Source: Streptomyces galbus (lineage in GTDB: Bacteria > Actinomycetota > Actinomycetes > Streptomycetales > Streptomycetaceae). From it: DNA of 64,000 bases. Positions 41,142 to 53,204 of this stretch are shown here, piece after piece; position 1 is the stretch's first letter, and every line of letters begins with the position of its first letter. The notes under the pieces were generated by a model, which was given only the letters and a program-made list of their open reading frames with translations, did no database searches and was not told where the DNA came from. Both the position numbers and the translations under genes were made by a program. The stretch spans positions 33,693 to 97,692 of the forward strand of contig NZ_SZPR01000034.1 of assembly GCF_005280195.1 (NCBI RefSeq). Reading direction: 5' to 3'.

Positions 41142-42146
41142 GTGCTGATCGGTGAGGTGGCGCGGCGGTCCGGGGTGAGTGCCCGCATGCTCCGGCACTA
41201 CGAGTCGCTCGGCCTGGTGCGGCCCTCGGGGCGCACCGGCTCGGGCTACCGGGAGTACTCCGGGGAGGACATCCGGCGGATCTTCCACATCGAGAGCCTG
41301 CGGTCGCTCGGGCTGTCGCTGCGGGAGATCGGGCGGGCGCTGGACGATCCCGGGTTCACGCCCTCGGCGCTCGTCGGCGACCTCGTCCACCGGACGCGCG
41401 AACGCATCGCGGCGGAGACCGAGTTGCTCACGCGGCTGCGCCGTATCGACGCCGCAGGCCCGTCCGGGTGGGAGGACGTCCTCCAGGTCGTCGCGCTGTT
41501 GCAGGCGCTGCAGTCGGCGAGTCCCGCCGCCCGTCAGCGCGCGGCCCTGTCCTCGGCCGACGAGGTCCCGGCGGAGGCGCTGGCCGAGGCGGCGCTCGGC
41601 GAGACGGACCCGAACGTCGCCGGCGCCCTGCGCTGGGCGCTGGCCCGGGCGGGCGACGGGGGCGCGGCCCTGCTCGCGCGGGGCCTCGCCTCCCCCGTGG
41701 CCGCCGTACGCGAGCGTGCCGTCCGGTGCCTGGTCGAGTTGCCCGGCGCCGAGGCCGAGGCACACCTGCGGGACGCCCTCACGCACACCGACCCGGTGGT
41801 CCGCGGCTGCACGGCCCTCGCGCTGGGGGCCCGTGGCGCCTCCGAGGCGGTCCCGACACTCCTGGACATGGTGGTGGAAGGGAGGAACGACACCGACGCG
41901 GCCGACGCGCTGAGCGTGCTGGCGGCGGACCCCGCGACGGCGGACCAGGTCGCCGAGGGCATCGTCGAACGCCTCGCCCGCACCACCACGGCGGCACCCG
42001 CCCGCGGACGCCTCACCCAGGCCCTCGCCGACATCCCGGGCGCGCGGGCGTCCGCCGCCCTGGTGGAGCTGTCCGCGGACGAGGACCGAGCGGTGGCCCT
42101 GACCGCGGCGTACCTGCTTCAGCGGCGCGAGGACCCCACACGGTAG
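41142..42146 (+). CDS. MerR-family regulator fused to HEAT repeats
   Basis: A 334-residue protein from GTG 41142. The N-terminal MerR HTH is IGEVARRSGVSARMLRHYES with wing YREYSGEDIRRIFHIESLRS. Coiled-coil and helical HEAT-like repeats fill residues 120-330 (VRERAVRCLVELPGAEAEAH, VVRGCTALALGARGASEAVP). MerR proteins fused to HEAT repeats probably sense through the repeats or a protein partner. It follows the HEAT protein by four bases. A MerR-type operator precedes the operon, suggesting autoregulation. Confidence 0.9.
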   Translation: MLIGEVARRSGVSARMLRHYESLGLVRPSGRTGSGYREYSGEDIRRIFHIESLRSLGLSLREIGRALDDPGFTPSALVGDLVHRTRERIAAETELLTRLRRIDAAGPSGWEDVLQVVALLQALQSASPAARQRAALSSADEVPAEALAEAALGETDPNVAGALRWALARAGDGGAALLARGLASPVAAVRERAVRCLVELPGAEAEAHLRDALTHTDPVVRGCTALALGARGASEAVPTLLDMVVEGRNDTDAADALSVLAADPATADQVAEGIVERLARTTTAAPARGRLTQALADIPGARASAALVELSADEDRAVALTAAYLLQRREDPTR

Positions 42147-42748
42147 GTGAGGTGGGTGACCGAGGTCGCCGCGCGTGACGCCACCTGCTCCAGGTCCAGC
42201 GGGGGCACCCCGTCGAACAGCCGGGTGCCCGCCCCGAGCGTGAAGGGGACGACGTGCAGCCGCAGCTCGTCGACGAGTCCCGCGGCAAGGTACTGGTTCA
42301 CGGTGGTCGCGCCGCCCTGGACGGAGACCGTGCCGCCCCCGGCGGCCTCACGGGCCCGGTCCAGCGCGGACCCGACGCCGTCGGTGACGAAGTGGAACGT
42401 GGTGCCGCCGTCCATCGGCACGGGCTCGCGCGGATGGTGGGTGAGGACGAACACCGGGGCGTGGAACGGCGGGTTCTCACCCCACCAGCCGGTCCACTCC
42501 CGGTCCCAGGCGCCGCGCACGGGCCCGAACATGTTGCGGCCCATGATGTACGCCCCGGCCTCCGTGGCCCGCTCGACCTCGGCCCGGTTCTCGTCCCGGT
42601 GGTCGAACATCCAGCCGTGCAGCCTGCCGCCCCAGCCGTCGCCGCCGTCGTCCCCGAACGGACGCTCCTCGCTCCGGTGCGGCCCGGCCGCGTACCCGTC
42701 CAGGGAGACCGACAGGTCACAGGTCACTTTCCCGGCACGTGAGGTCAT
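42119..42748 (-). CDS. RibD C-terminal/dihydrofolate reductase-like protein
   Basis: A 209-residue protein of the RibD_C/DHFR-fold superfamily common in actinomycetes. It shows LSVSLDGYAAGP at the start, AGAYIMGRNMFGPVRGAW, VFVLTHHPREP and VQGGATTVNQYLAAGLVDEL. These fit an NADPH-binding reductase of unknown substrate. The start ATG 42748 follows GAGGG. The last 28 bases overlap the convergent MerR-HEAT gene. Confidence 0.87.
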   Translation of the reverse strand: MTSRAGKVTCDLSVSLDGYAAGPHRSEERPFGDDGGDGWGGRLHGWMFDHRDENRAEVERATEAGAYIMGRNMFGPVRGAWDREWTGWWGENPPFHAPVFVLTHHPREPVPMDGGTTFHFVTDGVGSALDRAREAAGGGTVSVQGGATTVNQYLAAGLVDELRLHVVPFTLGAGTRLFDGVPPLDLEQVASRAATSVTHLTYRVGSSRR

Positions 42749-43173
42749 GCCCCGACCCTCCTCATGGCGGCTCGCCACCGCCGTGGCCCACGGACCCTCC
42801 CGGTCCGCACGTACAGGGGTGACCGTGCGCACCTCCCGAACTCATCGCCGCCCGGCACCAGGAAAGCGGCCCGGGCAGGCACCGGGTCAGGTGCACGCCG
42901 CGCACCGGACCGCGCCGGGCCCCTGCACCGTCACGCACCGGCCACGGGTGGCGCGATGTCGTCCCACGGGCATATAAACCGCATTCAACTGATTGTCACT
43001 GCTTCGGGGTAAGCGCTTCGTCTCCCCGGCGGTTCCGGGCCCGGCAGGGGCTAGCTTTCCTGCAGGCGGGCGGATCCCGGTGATCCTCCCCCGCACTGCC
43101 CACCCTCCCAGGCTCCCGTCCGGCGCGCCCGCGCACGTCGGACACCCCGCCGTGCAAGGAGATCCTTCCCGCG
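42749..43173. other. Intergenic region upstream of the encapsulin/2-MIB operon
   Basis: No gene is supported in these 425 bases. An AT-richer stretch at about 42968-43015 (CATATAAACCGCATTCAACT and following) is the best candidate for the rightward promoter, leaving a leader of over 150 bases. AAGGAGA at 43158-43164 is the ribosome site of the encapsulin gene. Confidence 0.5.
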
Positions 43174-44588
43174 ATGACCGTCGACAGCGTCCCGGAGGCG
43201 CAGACCACCCGCGACACACCCCGGCAGTCGCTCAGCACCGCCGCCGCCCGCAACCTCACCCACACGACCAAGTCCGCCCCGCAGATGCAGGAGATCACCT
43301 CCCGCTGGCTGCTGCGGATGCTGCCGTGGGTCGAGGCGAACGGCGGCGCCTACCGGGTCAACCGGCGCCTGCGGCACACCGTCGGCGACGGGCGTGTCGA
43401 GTTCGTCCAGGAGGGCGCCGCGGTCCGGGTGATCCCCCGGGAACTCGGCGAACTGGCCCTGCTGCGCGGCTTCGAGGACACCGACGTCCTCGCCGCCCTC
43501 GCGGACCGCTGCGTCCAGCGCGACTTCTCGGCCGGCGAGGTCATCGTCGAACGCGGCAGCCCCGCGGACCGGATCCACCTCGTCGCCCACGGCCGGCTCA
43601 GCCGTACCGCCGAGGGCGCGTACGGCGGGGAGATCGCCCTCGCGGTCCTCGCCGACGGCGACCACTTCGGTGAGGACGCCCTGCTGGACCCCGACGCCCG
43701 CCACGACTCCACGGTCACCGCCGAGACCTCCGGCACCCTGCTCACCCTCACCCGCGCCGACTTCGCCGCCGTCCAGGACTCCGCGCCCGGCCTGCAGGCC
43801 CACCTCGAGACTTCCGCTCCCACACCCGGCAGCGGCAGAACAAGCACGGCGAAGCCGAGATCGCCCTGTCCGCCGGTCACGTCGGCGAGGCCGAACTGCC
43901 GCGCACCTTCGTCGACTACGAGCTCAACCCGCGCGAGTACGAGCTGTCCGTCGCGCAGACCGTCCTCAGGGTCCACAGCCGGGTCGCCGACCTCTACAAC
44001 GGCCCGATGAACCAGACCGAGGAACAACTGCGGCTCACCATCGAGGCGTTGCGCGAGCGCCAGGAGCACGAGCTGATCAACAACCGTGAGTTCGGGCTCC
44101 TGCACAACGCCGACTTCAAGCAGCGCATCCAGCCCCACTCCGGTCCGCCGACGCCGGACGACATGGACGAGCTGCTGTGCCGGCGGCGCGGCACCAAGCT
44201 GTTCCTCGCCCACCCGCGGACCATCGCCGCCATCGGGCGGGGCTTCAGCGCCAGCGGCCTGTACCCCGACCACGTCGACCTCGGCGGACAGTCCGTCCCC
44301 GCCTGGCGCGGGGTGCCCATTCTGCCCTGCAACAAGATCCCGATCAGCAAGGAGCAGACCAGCTCCGTCATCGCGATGCGTCTCGGCGAGGACAACCAGG
44401 GCGTCATCGGGCTGCGCCAGACCGGCCTGCCCGACGAGTACGAACCGGGCCTGAACGTGCGGTTCATGGGCATCAACGACCAGGCCGTCATCTCCTATCT
44501 CGTCAGCACCTACTACTCCGCAGCGGTGCTCGTACCCGACGCGCTCGGCGTGCTGGAGAACGTGCAGATCGCCCCCAGGCCGCGCTGA
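43174..44588 (+). pseudogene. Family 2B encapsulin shell protein with cNMP-binding domain (EshA/EshB-like), frameshifted
   Basis: The start reads TKSAPQMQEITSRWLLRMLP, typical of family 2 encapsulins, and a cyclic-nucleotide-binding domain occupies about residues 105-205. At about 43811 the frame breaks. The reading ends LQAHLE-T, while the true continuation (FRSHTRQRQNKHGEAEIALS) lies one base off and runs to 44588 with the shell domain (YELSVAQTVLRVHSRVADLY, GRGFSASGLYPDHVDLGGQS). Restoring one base gives 471 residues, a normal length. In Streptomyces this gene encapsulates 2-MIB synthase, which follows. It could be a real mutation or a sequencing error. Confidence 0.85.
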
Positions 44589-44670
44589 CCGCCCGCACCG
44601 CCCGGCAGGCCCGCGCCTGCCGCCGTCGCCCAGGACGGAGCGCCCACCCCACCGCAGCAAGGAGCCGCCG

Positions 44671-46146
44671 ATGCCCGACTCCGGGTCCCTCGGACCACCG
44701 ACCTCGCTCCCCGAGCAGCCGTCGGCGCCGCCCGCCACCGCGCCGGACGCGCCCGCCGCGACGGTCCCGGACCGTCCGGTCACCTCGTCCGCCGCGCACT
44801 TCCTGGCCGGGCTGCACCCGCCGGTCACCACGCCGTCGTCACCGCCCTCGCCGTCGGTGCCCCCCGCGTCCTCGGCAAGGCCGTCACCGCCTCCACCCTC
44901 CTTGGCTCCCGCCCCGTCGCTCCCCCCGGCTTCGCCGCCGGTGACCGACGGCACGGTGCGGGACGCGCCGGACCTCACCGCCGCGAGGGACGCACCCGAC
45001 CTCACCGCCGTACCCGGCACGTCCGCCGCCGCGACGGCGTCCGACTCCGTCATCCGGCGCGTGTTGAGCGGGCCGACGGGACTGGGCACGACGGCGCTGT
45101 CGCTGGCCCGCAGGCAGGGTGCCGTGCCGCCCGACACCGGGCCCGCGCCCTGCGGGCCGTCCGCCGAGGGTCCGGTCGTGCCCGGCCTCTACCACCACCC
45201 GATCCCGGAGCCCGACCCCGTCCGGGTGGCGGAGGTGAGCCGGCGGATCAAGCGGTGGGCCGAGGACGAGGTCCAGCTCTATCCGGAGGAGTGGGAGAAA
45301 CAGTTCGACGGCTTCTCCGTGGGCCGCTACATGGTCGCCTGCCACCCGGACGCCCCGACGGTCGACCACCTGATGCTCGCCACGCGGCTGATGGTCGCGG
45401 AGAACGCGGTGGACGACTGCTACTGCGAGGACCACGGCGGCTCGCCCGTCGGCCTCGGCGGTCGCCTGCTGCTCGCGCACACCGCGCTCGACCACCTCCA
45501 CACCACCGCGGAGTACGCGCCGGCGTGGCGGGAGTCGCTCGAGTCGGACGCCCCGCGCCGGGCGTACCGCAGCGCCATGGACCACTTCGTGCGCGCGGCC
45601 ACGCCCTCCCAGGCCGACCGGTACCGGCACGACATGGCGCGGCTGCACATGGGCTACCTCGCCGAGGCGGCCTGGGCGCAGACCGGTCACGTGCCGGAGG
45701 TGTGGGAGTACCTGGCGATGCGCCAGTTCAACAACTTCCGCCCCTGCCCCACGATCACGGACACGGTGGGCGGCTACGAGCTGCCCGCCGACCTGCACGC
45801 CCTCCCGGACATGCAGCGGGTCATCGCCCTCGCCGGCAACGCGACCACCATCGTCAACGACCTCTACTCGTACACCAAGGAGCTGAACAGCCCGGGCCGG
45901 CACCTGAACCTGCCGGTGGTGATCGCCGAGCGCGAGCACCTCTCCGACCGGGACGCCTACCTCAAGGCGGTCGAGGTCCACAACGAGCTCATGCACGCCT
46001 TCGAGGCCGCCGCGGCCGACCTCGCGGCGCGCTGTCCCGTGCCGTCCGTGCTGCGCTTCCTCAGGGGCGTGGCCGCCTGGGCCGACGGCAACCACGACTG
46101 GCACCGCACCAACACCTACCGCTACAGCCTGCCCGACTTCTGGTAA
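44671..46146 (+). CDS. tpc: 2-methylisoborneol synthase
   Basis: A 491-residue class I terpene cyclase that converts 2-methylgeranyl diphosphate to the musty odorant 2-methylisoborneol. The metal motifs are DDCYCEDHGG (Asp-rich) and NDLYSYTKE (NSE triad), in the last 300 residues. The C-terminus DWHRTNTYRYSLPDFW is characteristic. The first 160 residues are Pro/Ala/Ser-rich and disordered. In this family the N-terminal extension is thought to target the enzyme into the encapsulin shell. It lies 82 bases after the shell gene. Confidence 0.95.
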   Translation: MPDSGSLGPPTSLPEQPSAPPATAPDAPAATVPDRPVTSSAAHFLAGLHPPVTTPSSPPSPSVPPASSARPSPPPPSLAPAPSLPPASPPVTDGTVRDAPDLTAARDAPDLTAVPGTSAAATASDSVIRRVLSGPTGLGTTALSLARRQGAVPPDTGPAPCGPSAEGPVVPGLYHHPIPEPDPVRVAEVSRRIKRWAEDEVQLYPEEWEKQFDGFSVGRYMVACHPDAPTVDHLMLATRLMVAENAVDDCYCEDHGGSPVGLGGRLLLAHTALDHLHTTAEYAPAWRESLESDAPRRAYRSAMDHFVRAATPSQADRYRHDMARLHMGYLAEAAWAQTGHVPEVWEYLAMRQFNNFRPCPTITDTVGGYELPADLHALPDMQRVIALAGNATTIVNDLYSYTKELNSPGRHLNLPVVIAEREHLSDRDAYLKAVEVHNELMHAFEAAAADLAARCPVPSVLRFLRGVAAWADGNHDWHRTNTYRYSLPDFW

Positions 46147-46162
46147 GGAACGGAACTCTTCT

Positions 46163-47092
46163 GTGACCACTGAAACGACCTTCAAGGCCATGGCCGCCGC
46201 CTCCGCTTCTTCCTCGGCCTCCGAGGGCGCGTCCCCGTCCGCTCCGGCGAGGATCCCGGCCCCGGCGACGCCGTACCAGGAGGACATCGCCCGCTACTGG
46301 AACAACGAGGCGCGGCCGGTCAACCTCCGCCTCGGGGACGTGGACGGGCTGTACCACCACCACTACGGCATCGGTGCCGTGGACCACGACGCGCTCGGCG
46401 ACCCGGGGGACGGTGAGTACGAGGCGAGGCTCATCGCGGAGCTGCACCGGCTGGAGTCGGCCCAGGCGGAGTTCCTCCTGGACCACCTCGGGCCGATCGG
46501 ACCCGGTGACACGCTCGTCGACGCCGGGTGCGGGCGCGGCGGGTCCATGGTCATGGCCCACCAGCGGTTCGGGTGCCGGGTCGAGGGCGTCACCCTGTCC
46601 GCCGCGCAGGCGGAGTTCGCCAACCGGCGCGCACGGGAGCTGCGCATCGACGACCACGTCCGCTCCCGGGTGTGCAACATGCTCGACACGCCCTTCGAGA
46701 AGGGCAGCGTCGCCGCCTCCTGGAACAACGAGTCGAGCATGTACGTCGACCTGCACGACCTGTTCGCCGAGCACTCCCGGTTCCTGCGCGTGGGCGGCCG
46801 GTACGTGACGATCACCGGCTGCTGGAACCCGCGTTACGGCCAGCCGTCGAAGTGGGTGTCGCAGATCAACGCCCACTTCGAGTGCAACATCCACTCCCGC
46901 AGGGAGTACCTGCGGGCGATGGCCGACAACCGGCTCGTGCCGCAGACGGTCATCGACCTCACCCCGGAGACCCTCCCCTACTGGGAGCTGCGCGCCACGT
47001 CGTCCCTGGTCACCGGGATCGAGGAAGCGTTCATCGAGTCCTACCGGGACGGCTCGTTCCAGTACGTCCTGATCGCGGCCGACCGGGTGTAG
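46163..47092 (+). CDS. gdpmt: Geranyl diphosphate 2-C-methyltransferase
   Basis: A 309-residue SAM-dependent methyltransferase that makes 2-methyl-GPP for the synthase upstream. It has YWNNEARPVNLRLGDVDGLY, LVDAGCGRGGSMVMAHQRFG (SAM motif I), and the WNNESSMYVDLHDLFAEHSR and TGCWNPRYGQPSKWVSQINA segments specific to this family. The GTG at 46163 lies 16 bases after the synthase stop. The N-terminal 35 residues are low-complexity Ala/Ser. Confidence 0.95.
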   Translation: MTTETTFKAMAAASASSSASEGASPSAPARIPAPATPYQEDIARYWNNEARPVNLRLGDVDGLYHHHYGIGAVDHDALGDPGDGEYEARLIAELHRLESAQAEFLLDHLGPIGPGDTLVDAGCGRGGSMVMAHQRFGCRVEGVTLSAAQAEFANRRARELRIDDHVRSRVCNMLDTPFEKGSVAASWNNESSMYVDLHDLFAEHSRFLRVGGRYVTITGCWNPRYGQPSKWVSQINAHFECNIHSRREYLRAMADNRLVPQTVIDLTPETLPYWELRATSSLVTGIEEAFIESYRDGSFQYVLIAADRV

Positions 47093-47105
47093 GGCAATGC
47101 CGTCG

Positions 47106-47141
47106 GGACGGCCGGGGTCGCTTCGCCGCCCCCGGCCGTCC
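47106..47141. terminator. Bidirectional terminator after the 2-MIB operon
   Basis: GGACGGCCGGGG at 47106-47117 pairs perfectly with CCCCGGCCGTCC at 47130-47141 around a 12-base loop, between convergent genes. Confidence 0.85.
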
Positions 47142-47147
47142 TGTCGC

Positions 47148-47489
47148 TCACCACTCCCGCGGGGCGATCAGCTCCTCCACGTCCGCCTCCGGGAAGCCGT
47201 AGGCCGACGCGACGAACCAGAAGTCCTCGGCTATCTCCTCGCGGGCCACCGTCTCGATCTGGCTCCCCGCTGCCTCGAAGTCGTCCTCCAGGGAGTTGAA
47301 CTCCTCGGTCGCCGCGTGGGTCAGCGCGTACAGGGACGCGAGGTCCGACGGCTGCTCCGCCTCGATCCGCTCGCACAGGCGCAGCAGAACCGCCCGACCC
47401 TGGTCCACGACGTGGTCGGGGTAGTACGAGTCCGCGTAGAGCTGCCGCAGAAACGTACGCTCCGCCACCTGCTGGTTGGTGATCGCCAT
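47148..47489 (-). CDS. DUF5713-like small protein
   Basis: A 113-residue acidic protein, start ATG 47489 after GGGGCGGAT. It begins MAITNQQVAERTFLRQLYAD and continues SYYPDHVVDQGRAVLLRLCE, ending with VASAYGFPEADVEELIAPRE. This resembles the DUF5713 family of unknown function. It looks soluble and all-helical, and no catalytic residues are obvious. It converges on the 2-MIB operon and precedes an epimerase gene on the same strand. Confidence 0.75.
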   Translation of the reverse strand: MAITNQQVAERTFLRQLYADSYYPDHVVDQGRAVLLRLCERIEAEQPSDLASLYALTHAATEEFNSLEDDFEAAGSQIETVAREEIAEDFWFVASAYGFPEADVEELIAPREW

Positions 47490-47567
47490 GATCCGCCCCG
47501 CCTTCGTCCTCTGGAAGTGACCGACGGACCGATCATGCACGGACCCACTGACAACGCCGTCCTCGCG

Positions 47568-48620
47568 TCATCCCGCCCGCAGGGGCGCCGCGGCGAACTC
47601 CGTCATGCCGTCCGCGAAGGCCACCCGCGGCTTCCAGCCCAGTTCGTCGCGCAGGCGCTGCGAGGAGGCGGTGATGTGGCGGACGTCGCCCAGCCGGTAC
47701 TCCCCCGTGACGACCGGCGCGGGTCCTCCGTGGGCCCGCGCCAGGGCGGCCGCCGCCTCCCCCACGGTGTGGGGTTCTCCGCTGCCGACGTTGAAGGCGC
47801 GCAGCGTGCCCTCGGGCAGGGCGTCCGTGCCGTGCAGCGCCGCGAGGTTGGCCTCGGCGACGTCGCGGACGTGCACGAAGTCCCGTCGCTGGCCGCCGTC
47901 CTCGAAGACCCGCGGGGCCTCGCCCCGGGCGAGCGCCGACCGGAACAGGGAGGCGACGCCCGCGTAGGGGGTGTCCCGTGGCATGCCCGGGCCGTAGACG
48001 TTGTGGTAGCGCAGGGCGGCGACGCGTCCGCCGGTGGCCCGGGCCCACGCGGCAGCCAGGTGTTCCTGGGCCAGCTTGGTGGCCGCGTACACGTTGCGCG
48101 GGTCGGCGGGGGCGTCCTCGCCGACCGGACCGGCCGTCAGCGGTGCGCCGCAGTGCGGGCACGGCGGCTCGAAGCGTCCGGCGTCGAGGTCGGCCGGCCG
48201 GCGCGGTCCGGGCCGTACGACTCCGTGGCGGTCGCACGCGTACCGGCCCTCGCCGTAGACGACCATCGAGCCGGCCAGCACCAGGCGCCGCACCCCGGCC
48301 CGGGCCATCGCGGCCAGCAGCACGGCGGTTCCGAGGTCGTTGCAGCCCACGTAGTCGGGAGCGTCGGCGAAGTCCTTGCCCAGGCCGACCATCGCGGCCT
48401 GGTGGCAGACCACGTCCACGCCCCGCAGCGCGTCCGCGACGGCCTCCGCGTCGCGGACGTCGGCGTGGCGCCAGTCCGCCCCGTCGGGGACCGGTGGGGC
48501 CGTGCGGTGGGCGGCGGGCAGCAGGGCGTCGAGCACGCGCGTCTCGAGCCCCGCGCCGAGGAGGGCGGTGACGAGGTGCGAGCCGATGAAGCCCGCGCCT
48601 CCGGTGACCAGGATCGACAT
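47568..48620 (-). CDS. NAD-dependent epimerase/dehydratase (extended SDR) with CxxC insert
   Basis: A 350-residue extended SDR: VTGGAGFIGSHLVTALL, the active-site Tyr and Lys in YAATKLAQEHLA, YHNVYGPGM and FNVGSGEPHTVGEAAAAL are typical of nucleotide-sugar 4-epimerases and dehydratases. An insert near residues 155-175 carries CPHCG, and a single Cys (ACDRHG) lies about 25 residues before it, so a small zinc site is possible. The substrate is not known. The gene is upstream of the DUF5713-like gene and faces away from the resistance block. Confidence 0.87.
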   Translation of the reverse strand: MSILVTGGAGFIGSHLVTALLGAGLETRVLDALLPAAHRTAPPVPDGADWRHADVRDAEAVADALRGVDVVCHQAAMVGLGKDFADAPDYVGCNDLGTAVLLAAMARAGVRRLVLAGSMVVYGEGRYACDRHGVVRPGPRRPADLDAGRFEPPCPHCGAPLTAGPVGEDAPADPRNVYAATKLAQEHLAAAWARATGGRVAALRYHNVYGPGMPRDTPYAGVASLFRSALARGEAPRVFEDGGQRRDFVHVRDVAEANLAALHGTDALPEGTLRAFNVGSGEPHTVGEAAAALARAHGGPAPVVTGEYRLGDVRHITASSQRLRDELGWKPRVAFADGMTEFAAAPLRAG

Positions 48621-49028
48621 GGCATCGACGGTAGGGCCGGGCCCGGTCCCGCAGGGTGGTGAGGACGGACGTGTCAGGGGTTCGTAAGGCTTCGCGGCAC
48701 CCCGAGCCCGTCACCGCGCACGCGTAGACGTACGCGTACGCCACGCCCGTCACGGGCTCAGGGCAGCCGGATCGGGGCGGGCAGCCGGGTGCGAGTGACT
48801 ACCCGCCGATGACCGTCCACCCGGCCGCAACGCCGGACGGCCAGTCGCCGCCCGGTGACGTGCTCGACAAGCCCGGCGCACGACTCGTCCTGCAGTGGCC
48901 GGGCCTGATTCCCGCCGACGCTCTGAGCCTGTCGACCGCACGGGGAGAACGTGCCTGACTGCGTGCTCGGCTGTGGCGCCACTCCTCTACGAGATCGGAA
49001 GATCGCCCCGTCGGCCCGGGCGGCCCGA
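48621..49028. other. Gap between the epimerase and the actinomycin-type resistance block
   Basis: The stretch holds a weak hairpin (GAGCCCGT and ACGGGCTC near 48704-48760) and one 49-residue open frame listed separately. It probably marks the left border of the actinomycin-type cluster. Nothing else is recognised. Confidence 0.4.
48809..48958 (+). CDS. Possible small protein or gene remnant, 49 aa
   Basis: An ATG at 48809 opens 49 codons reading PPGDVLDKPGARLVLQWPGL and then IPADALSLSTARGERA. No clear ribosome site precedes it and I do not recognise a family. It could be the degraded end of an older gene at the cluster border or a chance frame. Confidence 0.2.
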   Translation: MTVHPAATPDGQSPPGDVLDKPGARLVLQWPGLIPADALSLSTARGERA

Positions 49029-51299
<2,271 letters not shown>

Positions 51300-51384
51300 A
51301 CGTGCTCCTTGCTGGTGCGGGCGGGCTCCCCCTCCGGGGGATGTAAGGGGGAGCCCGGTCTGGGTGGGCCTGCGGGCGGTGCCG

Positions 51385-52141
51385 TCAGGCGTTCTCCTTG
51401 CGGAAGGTCTGCGTGCCCCACAGCAGGGCGAGGGCGGCCATGACCATCAACAGGAGCGAGCCGGTCAGCAGCTCCGTGGCGCTCATGTCCCCCCGGAACG
51501 CCGCGCGTTCGGCGTCGACCACGTGGGTCAGGGGATTGATCCGGGCCAGGTGGTACAGCCAGCCGGGCGCCAGTTGTTCGGAGACCGGCAGCAGCACCCC
51601 GGACAGCAGCAGGAGCGGCAGGAGCACGGCGTTCATCAGCGCGGGGAATGCAGCCTCGCTCTTGAGGACCAGCGCCAGTGCGTACGATCCCGAGGACAGC
51701 GTGATGGCCAGGACCGCGGCGATCACAAGGCTCAGCAGCAGTCCGCCGGGTGAGGCGTCGAGGTCGAAGACGAGCAGCGTGACCAGCACGATCAGTAGGG
51801 ACTGCGCGGTGGCCTGCACGGCCTGGGCCAGTACCTTTCCGAACAGCAGGGCGGCCCTGCTCGCGGGCGTGCCGCGGAAGCGGTCGACGACGCCGACCCG
51901 GTACTCGGTGAGCAGTCCCACCCCGGCGAAGGAGCCGCTGAACAGTGCGGTCTGGACGATGAGGGCCGGAGTGAGGACCTCCCAGGCGCCGCCGGGCGGG
52001 AAACCGGGGGTGTGGTCGACCACGGACACCATGAGGGGCCCGAAGAGGAACAGGTACAGCAGCGGCTGCATGATCCCGATGAGCAGCCAGGTCGGGCTGC
52101 GCAGCGCGAGCTTCATGTCCCGCACGAAGATCAGCCGGGTG

Positions 52142-52152
<11 letters not shown>
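51385..52152 (-). CDS. ABC-2 type drug exporter permease (DrrB-like)
   Basis: A 255-residue membrane protein with six predicted helices (LLIGIMQPLLYLFLFGPLM; LLIVLVTLLVF; VIAAVLAITLSSGSYALALV; LLPLLLLSGVLLPV). The ABC-2 motif RINPLTHVVDAERAAFRG sits near the end. It pairs with the ATPase, whose last 11 bases overlap its start, to pump out antibiotic. The arrangement ATPase-permease-UvrA equals DrrA-DrrB-DrrC and the actinomycin AcmrA/B/C set. Confidence 0.92.
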
Positions 52153-53125
<973 letters not shown>

Positions 53126-53204
53126 GGATTCCTTCTCCCGGCCCGGCAGTCGTCCGGTCGACTCGCGGCGTCCGGCCGGGATGCCGACCGCGGCGCGAGG
53201 CTCG

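Noticed and set aside
44007..44588. A separate 193-residue gene starting at ATG 44007
   Set aside because: It is the C-terminal part of the frameshifted encapsulin. The same frame runs upstream to about 43812 with conserved shell sequence.
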